This document shows, piece by piece, positions 20,531 through 32,624 of a DNA stretch of 64,000 nucleotides. This stretch comes from Rachicladosporium sp. CCFEE 5018. Taxonomy: Eukaryota; Ascomycota; Dothideomycetes; Cladosporiales; Cladosporiaceae. The position numbers and the translations under genes are program-made. Within the stretch, counting starts at the first letter, position 1, and the number at the start of each line of letters is the position of its first letter. The notes under the pieces are model-generated. The model was not told where the DNA came from. It worked only from the letters and a program-made list of their open reading frames with translations, and did no database searches. Location: positions 542,379-606,378 of the forward strand of contig KZ111146.1 in NCBI GenBank assembly GCA_002077045.2, given 5' to 3'.

Positions 20531-23525
20531 TCAAGCCGTTTCCCCGATCTTTGCCAGCGCCTTCAAGCTGCCCAGACTAAGCGCCAAACCCTGGCTTCGA
20601 CTTCGTATCCTCATGAAACCCGTGACAGGCCCGTTGTCGCCTTCTTGCTCCACGCTCAAATTCGCCAACGCGTCCTCACCTAAGATCTCAAGTCAGCAAT
20701 CAACCCCAGCAAAATTAGCAGGCACGTAACATACCAAACACACTCCTCGCATACAAATTCGCGCTCAAAAACTGGCACTCCCCGCCCAAACTCGCCTCAG
20801 GCGTCAAACAACTCATGTTCGTCACAGCCATCAACCGCGCCAAAAAGTCCCTCAATCCCTTGCCCTTGCCCATCTTAGCATTTATATTGACTTTATTCTC
20901 CCATTCAAATTCCGTCCACATGCTCCTGAACTGCGTCTCCGTGCAGTGCGCAGGGACGATGTAGTCCATGATATCGACGTGCACGTCGTTCAGAATCACC
21001 ACCTGCGTGTCTGTCGAGTGCGCGCCATCGTAGACCACGTTGCCGAAAATGACGCCCGTGTCGGTGGAGGAGACTTTGATGGTTGCTTGGACATTGAGGA
21101 AGTCTAAGGCCGGGAGATTCTGGGTTACCGGGCGCTCGACGACTTTCAAGTCACCCAAAGTGGCGAATTCGACGGACATGTTTTGTAGAGTTTCGCGGGT
21201 TTGGTTCACAAGGAGGACATCGAGGATGATGTCGAATTGATTCACTTGCACGTATGCTTCAGCATACACCGGGTCGGAGAAGCCCGTCAACTGCACGACG
21301 CGGCTGAGTTTGGAGGTGAGGTTCTTGGTCGCGGAGGTGTCGTCGCCGGCTGTGGCTTTCTCGAGATCTTGGCTGATTTCTTCGGCGCCATCGACGGCGG
21401 ACTTCTTGCTAAATTGTCGAATGGAGATATTGTCGTCTACTTGGATGGCTGTTTGGGCTTTTGTGAGGGCGTCTTTCTCGGCGCGGGACTTCTCTTCGAC
21501 TTGCACCATCGCGCGGAAGGCTTTGCGAGTGTCTTCGAGGAAAGCGACTTCGAGGTCTTTCTTTTGGGAGAATTCGGCAAGGGAGCGCACGCAGGACATG
21601 ATGCGATCGATAGAGTCTTCGTCTATGGGTGCTTTGACGAATGGGGATTGCCCTGCGCGGACGATAGAGATCATGATGAGCATTGCTTCTGCGCGGAGGG
21701 CATTTGTTCTTCGTTCATCAGATGATATCTCGGAGTGGCGCATGACGAGCTTTGTGAGGGTAGATGAGAGGACGGTAGCGAGATAGTAGTCGCCATCCAG
21801 TATGAGTTGTCGTAGAGGTGGCTTTTGTGCAGCTTTGACAGCGTCAAGCTTTACTTTCGCAGAGGCTTGACTTGTGAGTGCGCTCTCTGTCGCATATGTG
21901 CCGTCTGCGAGTACCTTCCTCGATCCTGTGGGTGCTGCAGGCTTTGCATGGCCGTTGACTTGCTCTGCAGGTGGCGCATCGCCGTTCGGCTGCTCCTCGA
22001 GCAATCTAGCTTCCGATGCAACAATTGGTATCTCGCCCAAGCTGGCCCGGATCCGCTTCCATGCGCCTTGGATGTCGCTCTCCTCGAGTGAGTACTCTCC
22101 GACGATCCACAGACTTCCCCGGTAGACTTTGCCAGCGCGCACTTCTCCAAGTGTGGCTACTAGTCGCTCGACGATCGAGCTGCGCAGCTTCGGGAACTTC
22201 TCAACCACTTCCTTGACAAACGTGATCACATCCACGGCGGATGCGTTGTTGAAGTCGGCGATAAACTCCATCAGCAACCCAACAACACTCTGTGCGACTT
22301 CTGAGAACTTGATCGCACACTGATGTATCGAGTGGATGAGCAGTGACCGATACTCATTGTTCTTCTCGTACTGCTCGTCCACAGTTTTTGACAGCTCCTT
22401 CTTCAGCAATAGCACGACTTCCTCCACGTTTTTACTGGATACCATGTCCATCGCTAGCTCAAGAGATTTTCTTCGCACGTCGAGATCAGGACTCGACAGC
22501 ACTCGCAAGATCTCCATCGTCAGATCGTCCAGTATGCCGACATTAGTCTTCCTCAACTGATTGACCTTCTCAAGCACAATGAGCTTTACATTATTGTCCG
22601 ACTCCTTGATCGCAAGCTCGATGAACTTCGCTGCTGCCGCCTTGACTGCTACCGGATTGGTCGTGAGCGCCGTGAGCGAGGACGCCGCTTCGTACACCAC
22701 AGTGGACTCCTTTGCCTCCAACAGGTCGAAGATGAGTCGCAGATACCGCGCCTTGTTTCCCTGATTCTGCACGGCATCTTTTCGAATGAACTCCAGCTCC
22801 ACCAATTGCAACAGCTCGCTTGCGTTCGGGATCCCCTCGAACACTCCGCTCAAGTACTCCAATGCTTTCTCATGACTGATCCCAAGCAATGCCGCGAAAG
22901 CATTTCGCTTGCACGTGTTGTCGCTCTCTGATTCGAGGAATGCCTGGATCAGCTCAGGCGCATCGGGCATGAGCGACTCGGAGTGCTGGTATATCGAGGC
23001 TACGGCGAATACGGCGTTCTTGCGAACGTAGGAGTGTCGGTGCTCGAGACATTGGCGCGCAGGGGCGAGGAGAGGCTCTATCAATTCTGGCTCGCGCAGC
23101 TTGGTGAGGAAACGGAGGGTGTTGCCGCGGATGTACTCGTTTGCGTGTTGGAGATCCATTCGGATGCCGTTACTGGTACTTGTCAGCTCAGTCCCCCCAC
23201 TTGCCTGGTGATTGCCCTACCAAACCAAGATCATCTCCTGCTTCAGCTTGCCATTTGCATCCAGCTTTGGACAGACCTCGTAGTACATATACAGCAACTT
23301 CTTCAGCGCCTTGCTCTTGGAAGGCATGACGAAGCGGATGATGTGCATGAGGAGGTCGGGCATAGCGTTTCCATTGAGCATGATGGTCAATATTCGCTTC
23401 ATCGTCTCGATCTTGCTCTCATCGCTGCCTTTCTCCAATGCTGTCCGCAGCTCCTGCAATGTTGGCGTGTCTGCGGCATTGTCCTGATGCACTAAGCTGT
23501 ACGAGCTCTCGAGGAAGGTCGCCAT
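20531..23525 (-). CDS. SEC26: Coatomer subunit beta (beta-COP)
   Basis: Core subunit of the COPI coat for Golgi-to-ER retrograde traffic. Exons on the minus strand 23525-23221, 23172-20735, 20679-20531; 963 residues, close to the yeast length. The N-terminal two thirds is an adaptin-like helical solenoid (P-S-K-S-K-A-L-K-K-L-L-Y-M-Y-Y-E and D-L-Q-H-A-N-E-Y-I-R-G-N-T-L-R-F-L). The C-terminal third is the appendage domain (F-D-I-I-L-D-V-L-L-V-N-Q-T, and Y-I-V-P-A-H-C-T-E-T-Q-F-R-S-M-W). The last exon was placed by the frame-keeping join F-G / E-D-A-L-A-N-L-S. Confidence 0.95.
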
Positions 23526-23973
23526 GACGGATTATGGGTAGTGCGCCAGCATGCGGTCTAGAAAAAATGCTTCCGCGTTCTGGAACCCAGGCAATTGCTC
23601 GGTAGGGGGACCAGTCGCTGTGTTCCCAAGCCACGCTTACTGAACTCTTGACCGATGTGGGCGATACACGAAACAAATTAGACCAATTTCGTGGAACGGA
23701 GAATGAAGATGCGAATCCAGAAAAGGAATTGCGGAGTCTGGGAGGCAAGCTGGAGGATCACAGAGCGTGCAGTGTTCGCGACTCCCTGCCTTCAACTTTC
23801 GAGACTCGGCCAACAGAAAGCTGTTGTCACCAAGTCTTGGCGTTCATCCCATGTGAAGCAGACATTCGCCTGACCAGCACATGCAAACATAAGAAATCCG
23901 AAGCGATATCCCAACATCGTGGCAAGAACACCATCTACGCGTTCAAACCGATCATTTCACCCAAGCTGGCAAC
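23526..23973. promoter_or_regulatory. Shared upstream region of SEC26 and mago
   Basis: About 450 bp between divergent start codons. No separate gene is supported. Confidence 0.5.
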
Positions 23974-24773
23974 ATGGCGGCGACAACAGAGCCCTTCTAC
24001 TTGCGCTACTAGTTCGTGAAACTGCCCCGAACGATGCGCATCAAATCGAGGCTAACATCAGTACTAGCTCTGGACACTCTGGACGATTCGGACATGAGTT
24101 CCTGGGTAAGCTATGCGCGAGCACGAGTCGCGACCAGCCACGGATCTAATCTGAGTCCCAGAATTCGACTTCCGTGCGGTCGGCGATGGACGATCAGCAG
24201 TAGCACGATATGCCAACAATTCGAATTATCGGAACGACTCTTTGATCCGAAAGGAGAGTACGTTTCATCTCTCCAAGTGCTGGGCATTGCATTGGGCTGA
24301 TCACGTTCGTAGTGTGCGTCAGCTCGCTGATGATCGACGAGATCAAGCGGATCATCAAGGAGAGTGAAGTGATGAAGTATGTTCAACGTTGCTAAAGTAA
24401 TCTCGCCTAAGGACCGCAGCACTGACAGACTCACAGAGAAGATGATACAAAGTGGCCGCAGAAGAACAAGGACGGTCGACAGGAGCTCGAGATTCGACTT
24501 GGGAGTGAGCACATCTCGTTTGAGGTCAGGCATTGCATTCAAGCTAGCTGTGTATCAGGAGGCTGACAGACATCTCAGACCGCCAAGATCGGATCGCTCG
24601 TCGACGTCAACGAATCTGAAGATCCCGAAGGCCTGAGGGTATTCTACTACCTGGTGCAAGATCTAAAGGCGCTGGTATTCTCGTTGATCTCACTGCACTT
24701 CAAGGTAAGATCGGAGCGTGCGTTCAAGTATGTGCGATTGCTGACTGATGCCAAACAGATCAAGCCTATATGA
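23974..24773 (+). CDS. mago: Mago nashi, exon junction complex core protein
   Basis: Binds Y14/RBM8 in the exon junction complex, which marks spliced mRNA for transport and decay. Seven exons: 23974-24011, 24068-24105, 24162-24257, 24313-24376, 24437-24524, 24579-24704, 24759-24773 (the last only 15 bases); 154 residues. The protein follows the family over its whole length: E-P-F-Y-L-R-Y-Y, G-H-S-G-R-F-G-H-E-F-L-E-F-D-F-R, A-R-Y-A-N-N-S-N-Y-R-N-D-S-L-I-R-K-E, D-D-T-K-W-P-Q-K-N-K-D-G-R-Q-E-L-E-I, and the end L-I-S-L-H-F-K-I-K-P-I. All six introns are 54-60 bp, which explains why no single long reading frame reveals this gene. Confidence 0.97.
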
Positions 24774-25280
24774 TCACTTGCAGTTGAGCAAGACATTGGC
24801 GCCAGAATTCTCACCCCTCACAGGGCAACTCTCCTCAGAGCATTCACACCCACATCACTGTGAGGCCTTCTGAGAAGGCTGTCACAGCGAGACAGCGAGA
24901 GTTGCGGTCTCCACCGCACTGCGCGCTCCAGTCGGTGGTACATGCACTCTGCACATGCGCAGAAGGTCACGATCATGATTCAACGAGGACAGGGCGTGGA
25001 GGGTTGCCTGAGGCTGGCCCCGGCGCATTGGACTCCGGTTCACCCCAGATTTCGGCCCGCAACAGCGCTAGCATTCTGGTCGGATTCCGTCATGCGGACG
25101 ATGGAGTGTTGATCCTCGAGTCGCGCATTGGGAATAGCAAATACAGACCATCACCTTTGCACCATATACTACCTCTTGAGCCTTCATTCTTGGCACTTAT
25201 ACATATCTCCAGCCCCATCATGCGTCCTTGACCGTCCAAGTATCCTCTCCTACCATCCCAATAGGTCACACGACCCCAAC
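24774..25280. promoter_or_regulatory. Upstream region of GID4
   Basis: About 500 bp between mago and the GID4 start. No coding feature seen. Confidence 0.4.
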
Positions 25281-26391
25281 ATGCCTACTCCAGACGAACC
25301 TATTCTTCCACCGTCACCACCACGCGATCTAGTAACAAGGTCCTCATTTGTCATTTGTCCCACAGACGACGATTGTGGATCGAGTGAACGCAATGCGCCT
25401 GGAGATGACAGCGATCTCGAGTCAGTAGCCGCGGCTGAGGATGCAGCGAGAATAGAAGAGGCGGTCCACGCGATCGCGCAACAACCGACGCCAGAGCCTG
25501 ATACGATGCCAGTCGCAGTATACGAGCCTACAAGACCGCGGCCGGGGTCGAAGGCCGCGCGCAGTAAGCTCAGGGAAGAGGCGGTGTCCGGCATTGCTCT
25601 ACGCGATAGCGCCGAGGATGAGCAGACGGGCAGTCGGGCACGAGATGAGGCGTCAGAGGCAGATCAAATATACTACCTGAGCTCGCCGCCGGATCACGAT
25701 AGGGTAAGGGCATGCGCACACGAGTAATGCAAGATAAATAAGACTAACGAAACGATGCACTGCAGCTCGGACCCAGCACGACGACGACCTACCTCTACCC
25801 CGGCAGCAAATTCCAAGGCACGCAACAATCAGACCGACAAGTCTACGACGTCCAAGTCGAGATCAAAGACGTCGACATAGCCGAGTCCTTCATCTGCGGT
25901 TACCTCCGGATCCAGGGTGCGCATGCTCTCACTGAATTCCACAGCACCCCACTGACAACATCGCAGGCTTGACCGACGACCACCCCACCCTAACAACATT
26001 CTTCGAAGGCGAGATAATCGGCCCCAAACACCACTTCCGCACCGGCAACCCAGCCTGGGGCTCCAGCGAAAAAGTCGACATGCAACACTGGGAGAAGTTC
26101 CCTGCTTTCCGACCCCTAGCCGAAGCCTGCAGATCACCGACTTGGACACTTCGAAATTACGCGCAACGAAAGCATCTGTTCATGCGGTGGAAGGAGTACT
26201 TCTTAGTGCCAGACCACAGAGTGAAGACGATCACGGGCGCGAGTTTCGAGGGATTCTATTACATTTGCTTCGATCAGAGTGTGGGGAGCGTAAGTGGGAT
26301 TTACTTTCATGCGAAGAGTGAGAGGTATCAGCAGTTGAAGCTGGAGCATGTGGGGATTGGAGGTGGAGGGGCGGCGATGGAGTTTAGATGA
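25281..26391 (+). CDS. GID4: GID4/Vid24, substrate receptor of the GID/CTLH ubiquitin ligase
   Basis: Recognises Pro/N-degrons, for example on gluconeogenic enzymes, and delivers them to the GID E3 ligase. Exons 25281-25703, 25766-25916, 25967-26391; 332 residues. The N-terminal 140 residues are Pro/Glu-rich and probably disordered. The Vid24 beta-barrel follows: T-T-T-Y-L-Y-P-G-S-K-F-Q-G-T-Q-Q-S, Y-D-V-Q-V-E-I-K-D-V-D, S-F-I-C-G-Y-L-R-I-Q-G-L-T, then F-F-E-G-E-I-I-G, M-R-W-K-E-Y-F-L-V-P-D and G-A-S-F-E-G-F-Y-Y-I-C-F. I chose the ATG at 25281 over in-frame upstream codons because the upstream stretch reads as leader. Confidence 0.93.
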
Positions 26392-26659
26392 TGGGGTGGA
26401 CTTGGTGAAGGTGAGGTGGTTTTTAAAGGAATATGAGAGACGACGTTACGGAATGTATGAAGTGTTGTATAGCGTGGAAATGTGTTGATATCTTCGATCA
26501 CCTACCTTCTCGCGCATTTGTCCTTTTCGTGCCAAGCATCGACTTCGACTTCACCTCCAAGTTCAAGATTGAAGTGCTGATTGATCGAACATACATTCTA
26601 TAAACGGCACTTTTAGCCTCGCAAGCTATCCCAGAAGCTCCTGTTGCCATCGCCTCACC

Positions 26660-27755
26660 ATGGGCGGCCCACCAAATAAGAAGCAAAAGCGTGAAGAGCA
26701 CCGCAACGAAGCAAAAGCCGAAGGCGAATTGCCCAAGAAGAAATTCTATCGCCAACGAGCCCACGCGAACCCATTTTCAGATCATGCGTTGTCATAGTAA
26801 GACCCATTTTCCAGTGAAAGATCATCTCACCGGATCGTTTTACTAACATGTCTCCGCCCAAAGTCCCGCATCACCATCCCAGATGGACTGGTCCCAACAC
26901 TACCCATCGTTCGTCGCCACAAAATCGGAAACGAAATCTGAGCTCGACACTACTGTTGAAGCCACGACACCAAAGCTGGATCGACAGATTGAGATCGCAG
27001 ACATAGGCTGCGGCTTCGGCGGCCTGCTCTTCGCTCTCGCTCCCAAGTACCCCGATTCTCTGATCCTAGGCCTGGAAATCCGCACCTCAGTAACCGAGTA
27101 CGTCGAGCAAAAGATCCTAGCCATGCGCGCACAAGCCCGGACCTCCAACTCGAGACCCGCACTGCCCAAACCTGAGCCCAACGAGGATGTCAACATACCA
27201 AAGACCGAGCTGGACGACGATGCAAAGCCTGCACCCACAGACCTAGATTCAATGATTTCCGGGCCCGCCCCGGGCAACTTCCAGAATATCTCCGTGTTGA
27301 GAGCCAACACGATGAAATTCCTCCCCAACCTCTTCCCCGCCTCCTCCCTCACGAAAATCTTCCTCTGTTTCCCCGACCCGCACTTCAAAACGCGGAAACA
27401 CAAAGCTCGGATCGTGTCACCAGGTCTCGTAAGCGAGTACGCGTATGTGATGAAACCAGGCGGCGTGGCCTACACTATCACCGACGTCGAGGACCTCCAT
27501 CTCTGGATGACTGGAGCGTTTAGGGGGAGTGGGGGTTTCTTTGAGGAAGTGCCTGGAGATGTGTGGCAGGAGAGGGAGGGGGAGGACGGGTCGAACGGGG
27601 AAGGGACGGAGATGGGGGAGAAGTGGGAGGCTGAGGTGAGGGAGAATGTGAGGATTATGCGAGAGGAGACTGAGGAGGGGAAGAAAGTCACGCGGAATGG
27701 AGGGCAGAAGTTCGTGGGTGTCTGGCGGAGGGCGGCGGATCCGCCGTGGCCGTAA
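26660..27755 (+). CDS. TRM8: tRNA (guanine-N7-)-methyltransferase catalytic subunit
   Basis: Methylates G46 of tRNAs with SAM, working with the WD40 partner Trm82. Exons 26660-26796 and 26864-27755; 342 residues. The basic N-terminus (N-K-K-Q-K-R-E-E-H-R-N-E-A-K) leads to R-A-H-A-N-P-F-S-D-H. The SAM-binding motif is I-A-D-I-G-C-G-F-G-G-L, and the catalytic segment is F-P-D-P-H-F-K-T-R-K-H-K-A-R-I-V. An extra acidic/Pro-rich insert of about 50 residues lies between the first and second halves of the domain, as in other filamentous fungi. The C-terminal stretch is very Glu/Gly-rich. Confidence 0.95.
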
Positions 27756-28349
27756 GGCGTTCCCTCGTAAGCAGAGTGACCTAATACCACACACTTCACG
27801 ATGGCAGCACTTGAGCTCGATGTTGATTTTATAATGTTTTAGATTTCAGCATGCTACCATGATCTTGCCGTCCTTTCTCCTGGCCGATGCCCTTCCTTTC
27901 CATCCTGCGAATCCCATCTAACCCGAAGCCCAGAACGCCGATAAGGAGAAAATGACCAGCAAGCATGCTGTAGTCACGTCCTGATGACGCATGCATGACA
28001 GAAATATGAAATTACCCCTGAGCGTCGGCGGCGACGCGGGAGGTGCGGCGGACCGGGGTATACGTGATGTGATTGCGAGGGGTATAGTGTGCTGTGAAGC
28101 AATGGCGCCCGAAGTGAGGGCAGCGAGGGGAGGCGAAGAAGCAAAGGCGATCCAAAGTGTGTGCCGCGGCAGTCGCATCGTGTGCCCCTTCTCGTGACCA
28201 GAATCCAATATCTTCCTCAGCGCTTAGCCGCAAAACTGCCCTCAAGCGCGAACGAGCCCGTAGACGTCGACGACCGTCCATGGATACTGCGACGAAGCGC
28301 GCGTGCAGGCTGCTCGAGCAGGCGGCGGTAGTCTGTAAGCATCCATAAT
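27756..28349. other. 3' flanks of convergent TRM8 and cyclin genes
   Basis: About 590 bp. No gene seen; some short open frames on both strands. Confidence 0.4.
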
Positions 28350-30070
28350 TTAGCGACTACCCCAAGAAGAGATGTGGCTAAGTATGCTGTTTATGCAGGG
28401 CGAGGAGTCTTGCCGCTTGAGGTGTCTGGCACGACGTCGAGGTATTTGGGCGCCCACTTCTTGGCCCATTGGCGGAGCACGATGGAGGCTGTGAACAAGA
28501 AGTGTTAGTGAGTGCGTCATGGCAGTGTGCGGAAAGAGGGAGGAGACATACCCTTCATGAACTTCTTACTAGCATACTTCTTGAAGAACGCATCGTGCAT
28601 GACCGGACCGGCGAGGTAGTCGATCATGAGCTTAAAGACGGGCATGATCTCGTGCTCGGTGTAGCCAGCGTAGACGGCGAGAGTGGCATCCCATTCGCCT
28701 CGGTCGAGCGCAAGACGAGCAAGGTACATAGCTGCGGCGGCCACGTGGCTGGGAGGGTACTTCAGGAAGCGGTGGTCGAGGCAGCCGATCTCCAGCAAGT
28801 ACTTGCCGAGCGTGCGGGTTTGGATGTCGTAGTTATCGGCTTTGGAGATACGACGGAGAAAGTTCATCGGGTTGGGGTAGGAGAGATCATAGTCGAGCGC
28901 ACCAAGGACGAAGCGTTCTGCGCTAAGGATCTCGGCTTCGCTGAAGCCATCGTCGGCAACGTGCTTGAAGTTCTGGACGTGAGGCGACAGAACTTCTTCG
29001 TACTTCGAGGCGATGAACATGGCAGTGACGCCAACGAGTTGGAGGCGGTCGAGCTGGACGACTTTGTTAGAGAGGAAGCGGTCGATGATATTGACTGCGA
29101 GGAAAAGCGTCTCAGGCAGTAGTCTAAACCGCGTGTGCACCTCAAGTAGCCAGTCGACGAGGATGCCACGCATCTTCCACTCCAGCTCGTTCTGGTTGTC
29201 CATGTAGTCTGGGTTGGGCATCGTGGCGATCTCAAGCTTCTGCATGTATTCGAAGATCTCGTGGACGTACTCTGCGACCATGAGCGGGTCGTCCATGTCC
29301 TCAGAGTCCAGGTCCTTAGCCTCCTTCTTGAGCTCCTCGAGAGTTTGGTAGTCGACGTCAAGGTCATCGTCGATGATGAGCGAACCCTTGGACGACAAGC
29401 TTGACTTTGACTTCACCTTCTTCTCGACCTCGACGGATACGCCGTTGTTCGGTGGTGGCACATTCTCTGATGCCTCATCATCGTCCTCAAGCGTGGCGAT
29501 GGACTTGGTCGACGAGACATTGCGCTTCTTGACGACGGGTCCACCGACACCAGACCCGCTTGCAGGTCGCTTGAGGTCGGATGAGGATGATGTGGAGTTG
29601 GCTGGCTTCGAGCCAAGGACGGTCCGCGTTGATGTGGTACGTGAAAGGGTCTGTGTCTTTTGAATGCCGGCGGGCTTTGCGGTGATCTTCGACGTCAAGG
29701 TCGTCTTGCCCAGTACCTTCTTCACGTCGGCAGTCTCCAGTGTCTCGTTCTTCGCGACATTGCTCACGTCTCCTAGGGCAGCGCGCTTACGTGCGACGAC
29801 GGCGCCGTTGGATGGTACAGTCGTGGCGCGTTTCGATGCCAGTGCCTTCTTTGGTGGCTCACCGGCCGTCGTCTCTAGAGCAGCCGCCTTCGCTCGTGTC
29901 AGGCGCGTTGTACCTACACTGACATTCTCCGCGTTCTCGTCCGTGATCGCCCGTCTGGCGACTCGTGCCTATGAGAGGATGTACATCAGTGACCTGGAAC
30001 AAGCACGACAAGGCAGAAGACGGCCATGCTACTGAGTAACAGTGGTGAGTTGAGGACTTACCGGAGGCAT
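28350..30070 (-). CDS. nimE: G2/mitotic-specific cyclin B
   Basis: Regulatory subunit of the Cdk1 kinase at mitotic entry. Minus-strand exons: 30070-30062 (only ATG-CCT-CCG), 29968-28552, and a last exon from 28489. The destruction box R-A-A-L-G-D-V-S-N lies at residues 65-73 and marks the protein for APC/C degradation. The cyclin box contains M-R-G-I-L-V-D-W-L-L-E-V-H-T-R-F and A-M-F-I-A-S-K-Y-E-E. The end reads K-F-M-K-A-S-I-V-L-R-Q-W-A-K-K-W-A-P-K-Y. In the last exon the frame runs on to a TAA at 28,350 (521 residues); the extreme C-terminus is less certain and a further intron is possible. Confidence 0.9.
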
Positions 30071-30991
30071 GATGTGAGAGTCTTATGCTGGTGTAAAGGT
30101 ATACTTCCGAGGTCAAGGTAAGTACTGCTGTACGCTGCCAAGCCAAAGGTCAGCAATGTTTTGGTAAGTGATACGCGACCTTGACGTGGCATTGAGGACA
30201 TACCAGCAAGGTAGACGAGTCCGTAGGCCGGTCACGTACTCTGAGAAGAGCAGTACGTGGTGAAAAGAGGTGTAGGATGTCAATGAAGAGCCGAGATCAA
30301 CATCAACATGCACGCCTTCCCAATGCCGTGTAGGAGATGCTTCGCGTGTAGTAGCCTCTGGCACCGCAGCCTGAGGGTATCGAGAAGGTGATGAGGCCGC
30401 GTCAAGGTCGGAAGAGGGTGCGGTGGAGGAGGAGAGGCGGTTGCTTGGTGGTGGGTGTTGAGCTGGTGCAGAGGCAGACCGGGCGTTTAGAGGTAGAGAA
30501 GTCGCTCGGGCCTCTTCCAGCTCTCGAAGCTTGGCGCGTTGATGTTTCGCGTGACGTCCACAACAACCGGCGGAAGCACAGTCGGCCCGGGAGATCGTTG
30601 ATCGAGGGCGTCAAAGTCGTGATTTAGCGGCGACACGCGACGGCGAAGACACTCTGGTGTATCTTTTGGACCAAGTATTGGAAGATGTGCAATGATAGAT
30701 AGCAGTGGGAAGCCTTGACGCTATCGCGACTTCGCGTGAGTTCTTGCTGCTCGAGTGACTTTCCGAGCTCGCAGTTGCCATATCAACATCGGGCTGCGCG
30801 CCTGAGGCCGATGCCCGCAACCTGCCGCAACCTTGTCTGCCTTCCCGGAAGAAGCCATCTCTCTCCCGAACGCCGATATGAGCTGCTGGCACTGGTGTAG
30901 ACAAAGTGCTGCCATCGAATCTCACAGAATTCCCCAAGTGCTCTGTTGCGTCTTGCGTAGGCACTCAGCCCTAGTGGCTCCCTCACACGCA
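30071..30991. promoter_or_regulatory. Divergent upstream region of cyclin B and RML2
   Basis: About 920 bp between divergent starts, long enough for the extended 5' leader usual for cell-cycle genes. No independent coding sequence seen. Confidence 0.4.
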
Positions 30992-32180
30992 ATGCTACAA
31001 CCCCGAATATCCTCAGTTTGTCGCCAATGTCGGGCGCTCCTCTCCTCCACCACCCGCACATACGCCACAGCCACCGCCCAAGCAACCTATAAACCCTCCA
31101 TCCCCGCCTCCACCCCCACAGCTACATCCACAGATGCCCTCAGTACCGCTCCTGCCCGCCCTTCCGACCGTCGCGCTGGCGCCTTCCAGCTCAAGACCTA
31201 CAAACCCCGAACGCCCGGTGTCCGCCACCTCAAACGCCCCATAAACGACCATCTCTGGAAAGGCTCCCCCCACCGCGCCCTCACATTCGCCAAAGTTGGT
31301 CATGCCAAGGGAGGTCGAAATAACACTGGTCGCGTGACAGTTCGGCATCGAGGTGGAGGGCATCGCCGAAGAGTGCGGACAGTGGATTTCATGCGAATGG
31401 AAGCGGGCAAGCACACGGTCGAACGAATCGAGTATGATCCGAATCGGAGTGCACATTTGGCGTTGTTGGAACGGGTGAAGGGCGGGACGAAGAGCTATAT
31501 CATTGCTGCTGAGGGGCTGAGGGCGGGTGATGTGGTGGAGAGTTTTAGGGCGGGAATCCCGATGAATTTGCTGGAGAGTATGGGTGGTGTTGTGGATCCG
31601 GGCATGTTAGCTGCGAAGACGGCCTTCAGGGGAAACTGTCTGCCGATGCATATGATTCCTCTTGGGACGCAGGTGTTTAATGTGGGGAGTACGAAGGGCA
31701 AGGGCGCGGTGTTCTGTCGAAGCGCAGGAACATATGCCACAGTCATTGCGAAGGAGGAGGTGGGTAGCAAGGTCATGGATGTCACTGTCAGGCTGCAGAG
31801 TGGGGAGGTGAGAAAGGTCGCTGCGGATGCGTGTGCAACAATCGGTGTTGCAAGTAACCCGCATCATCAATTCAGGCAACTGGGTAAGGCGGGTAGAAGT
31901 AGATGGCTGAACATCCGGCCAACGGTCAGAGGTCTGGCTATGAACGCTGCGGACCATCCGCACGGTGGTGGTAGGGGTAAGAGTAAGGGTAATGTGAATC
32001 CAGTGTCGATATGGGGCACTCCTGTGAGTTCCATTGCCAGGAAGGGGGCCGTGAGACTCATGCTGACTTTCTCGACAGGCTAAGGGAGGCTTCAAGACAC
32101 GGAAGAAGCGCAACCCGAACCAGTACGTTGTGAAAGAGCGAGAGCGCAACCAGGGCAAGAGGAGGACGCAGAAGAACTAA
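30992..32180 (+). CDS. RML2: Mitochondrial large-subunit ribosomal protein uL2
   Basis: Mitochondrial uL2, at the peptidyl-transferase centre. Exons 30992-32023 and 32079-32180; 377 residues. The Arg/Ser/Thr-rich start (M-L-Q-P-R-I-S-S-V-C-R-Q-C-R-A-L) is a mitochondrial presequence. Family motifs: G-R-V-T-V-R-H-R-G-G-G-H-R-R, and the highly conserved A-M-N-A-A-D-H-P-H-G-G-G-R-G loop with the uL2 histidines. The second exon was placed by the frame-keeping join I-W-G-T-P / A-K-G-G-F-K-T-R-K-K and supplies the basic tail. An upstream in-frame extension from about 30,833 starts without ATG and reads as leader. Confidence 0.95.
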
Positions 32181-32624
32181 CCACCGTTCGTGTGGCGGTC
32201 TTTATTTAATGCAACACCCCAGTCTCCCGAGTCGTGTCCATACATCGATAGCAATCGAAGTCCCTGGCTCGACTTTTAACAGGAGATAGCACTTGTCGAC
32301 TTATTACGTCCAGCGACACTCTTTTGTGTCAATGAAGCGACTTTTGGGGTGGTGGGTTGACGATGCAGTTGTGCGGAAAATCTACAGCTCGACTGCGTGG
32401 TTTCACCAGGTAAGCGTGAGCCTCTGCTGTTCTCTCATTGGTCCGTTCTACTTCACATGCTGTATTCAACATAAATCAAGAAGGCCGCGAAGAGAGCATA
32501 TCAAATCAGCAATATGGTTAGCAAACGTAGTGTATACTACTCAACATGATCTGGGAACGATGTCGTCGACCGCATAGGATTTCAGTGCCAAGTACATGTA
32601 GCTGCAGGTTTACCTAAAAGCAAA
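32181..32624. promoter_or_regulatory. Upstream region of the phospholipase gene
   Basis: About 440 bp between RML2 and the phospholipase, both on the plus strand. No gene seen. Confidence 0.4.
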
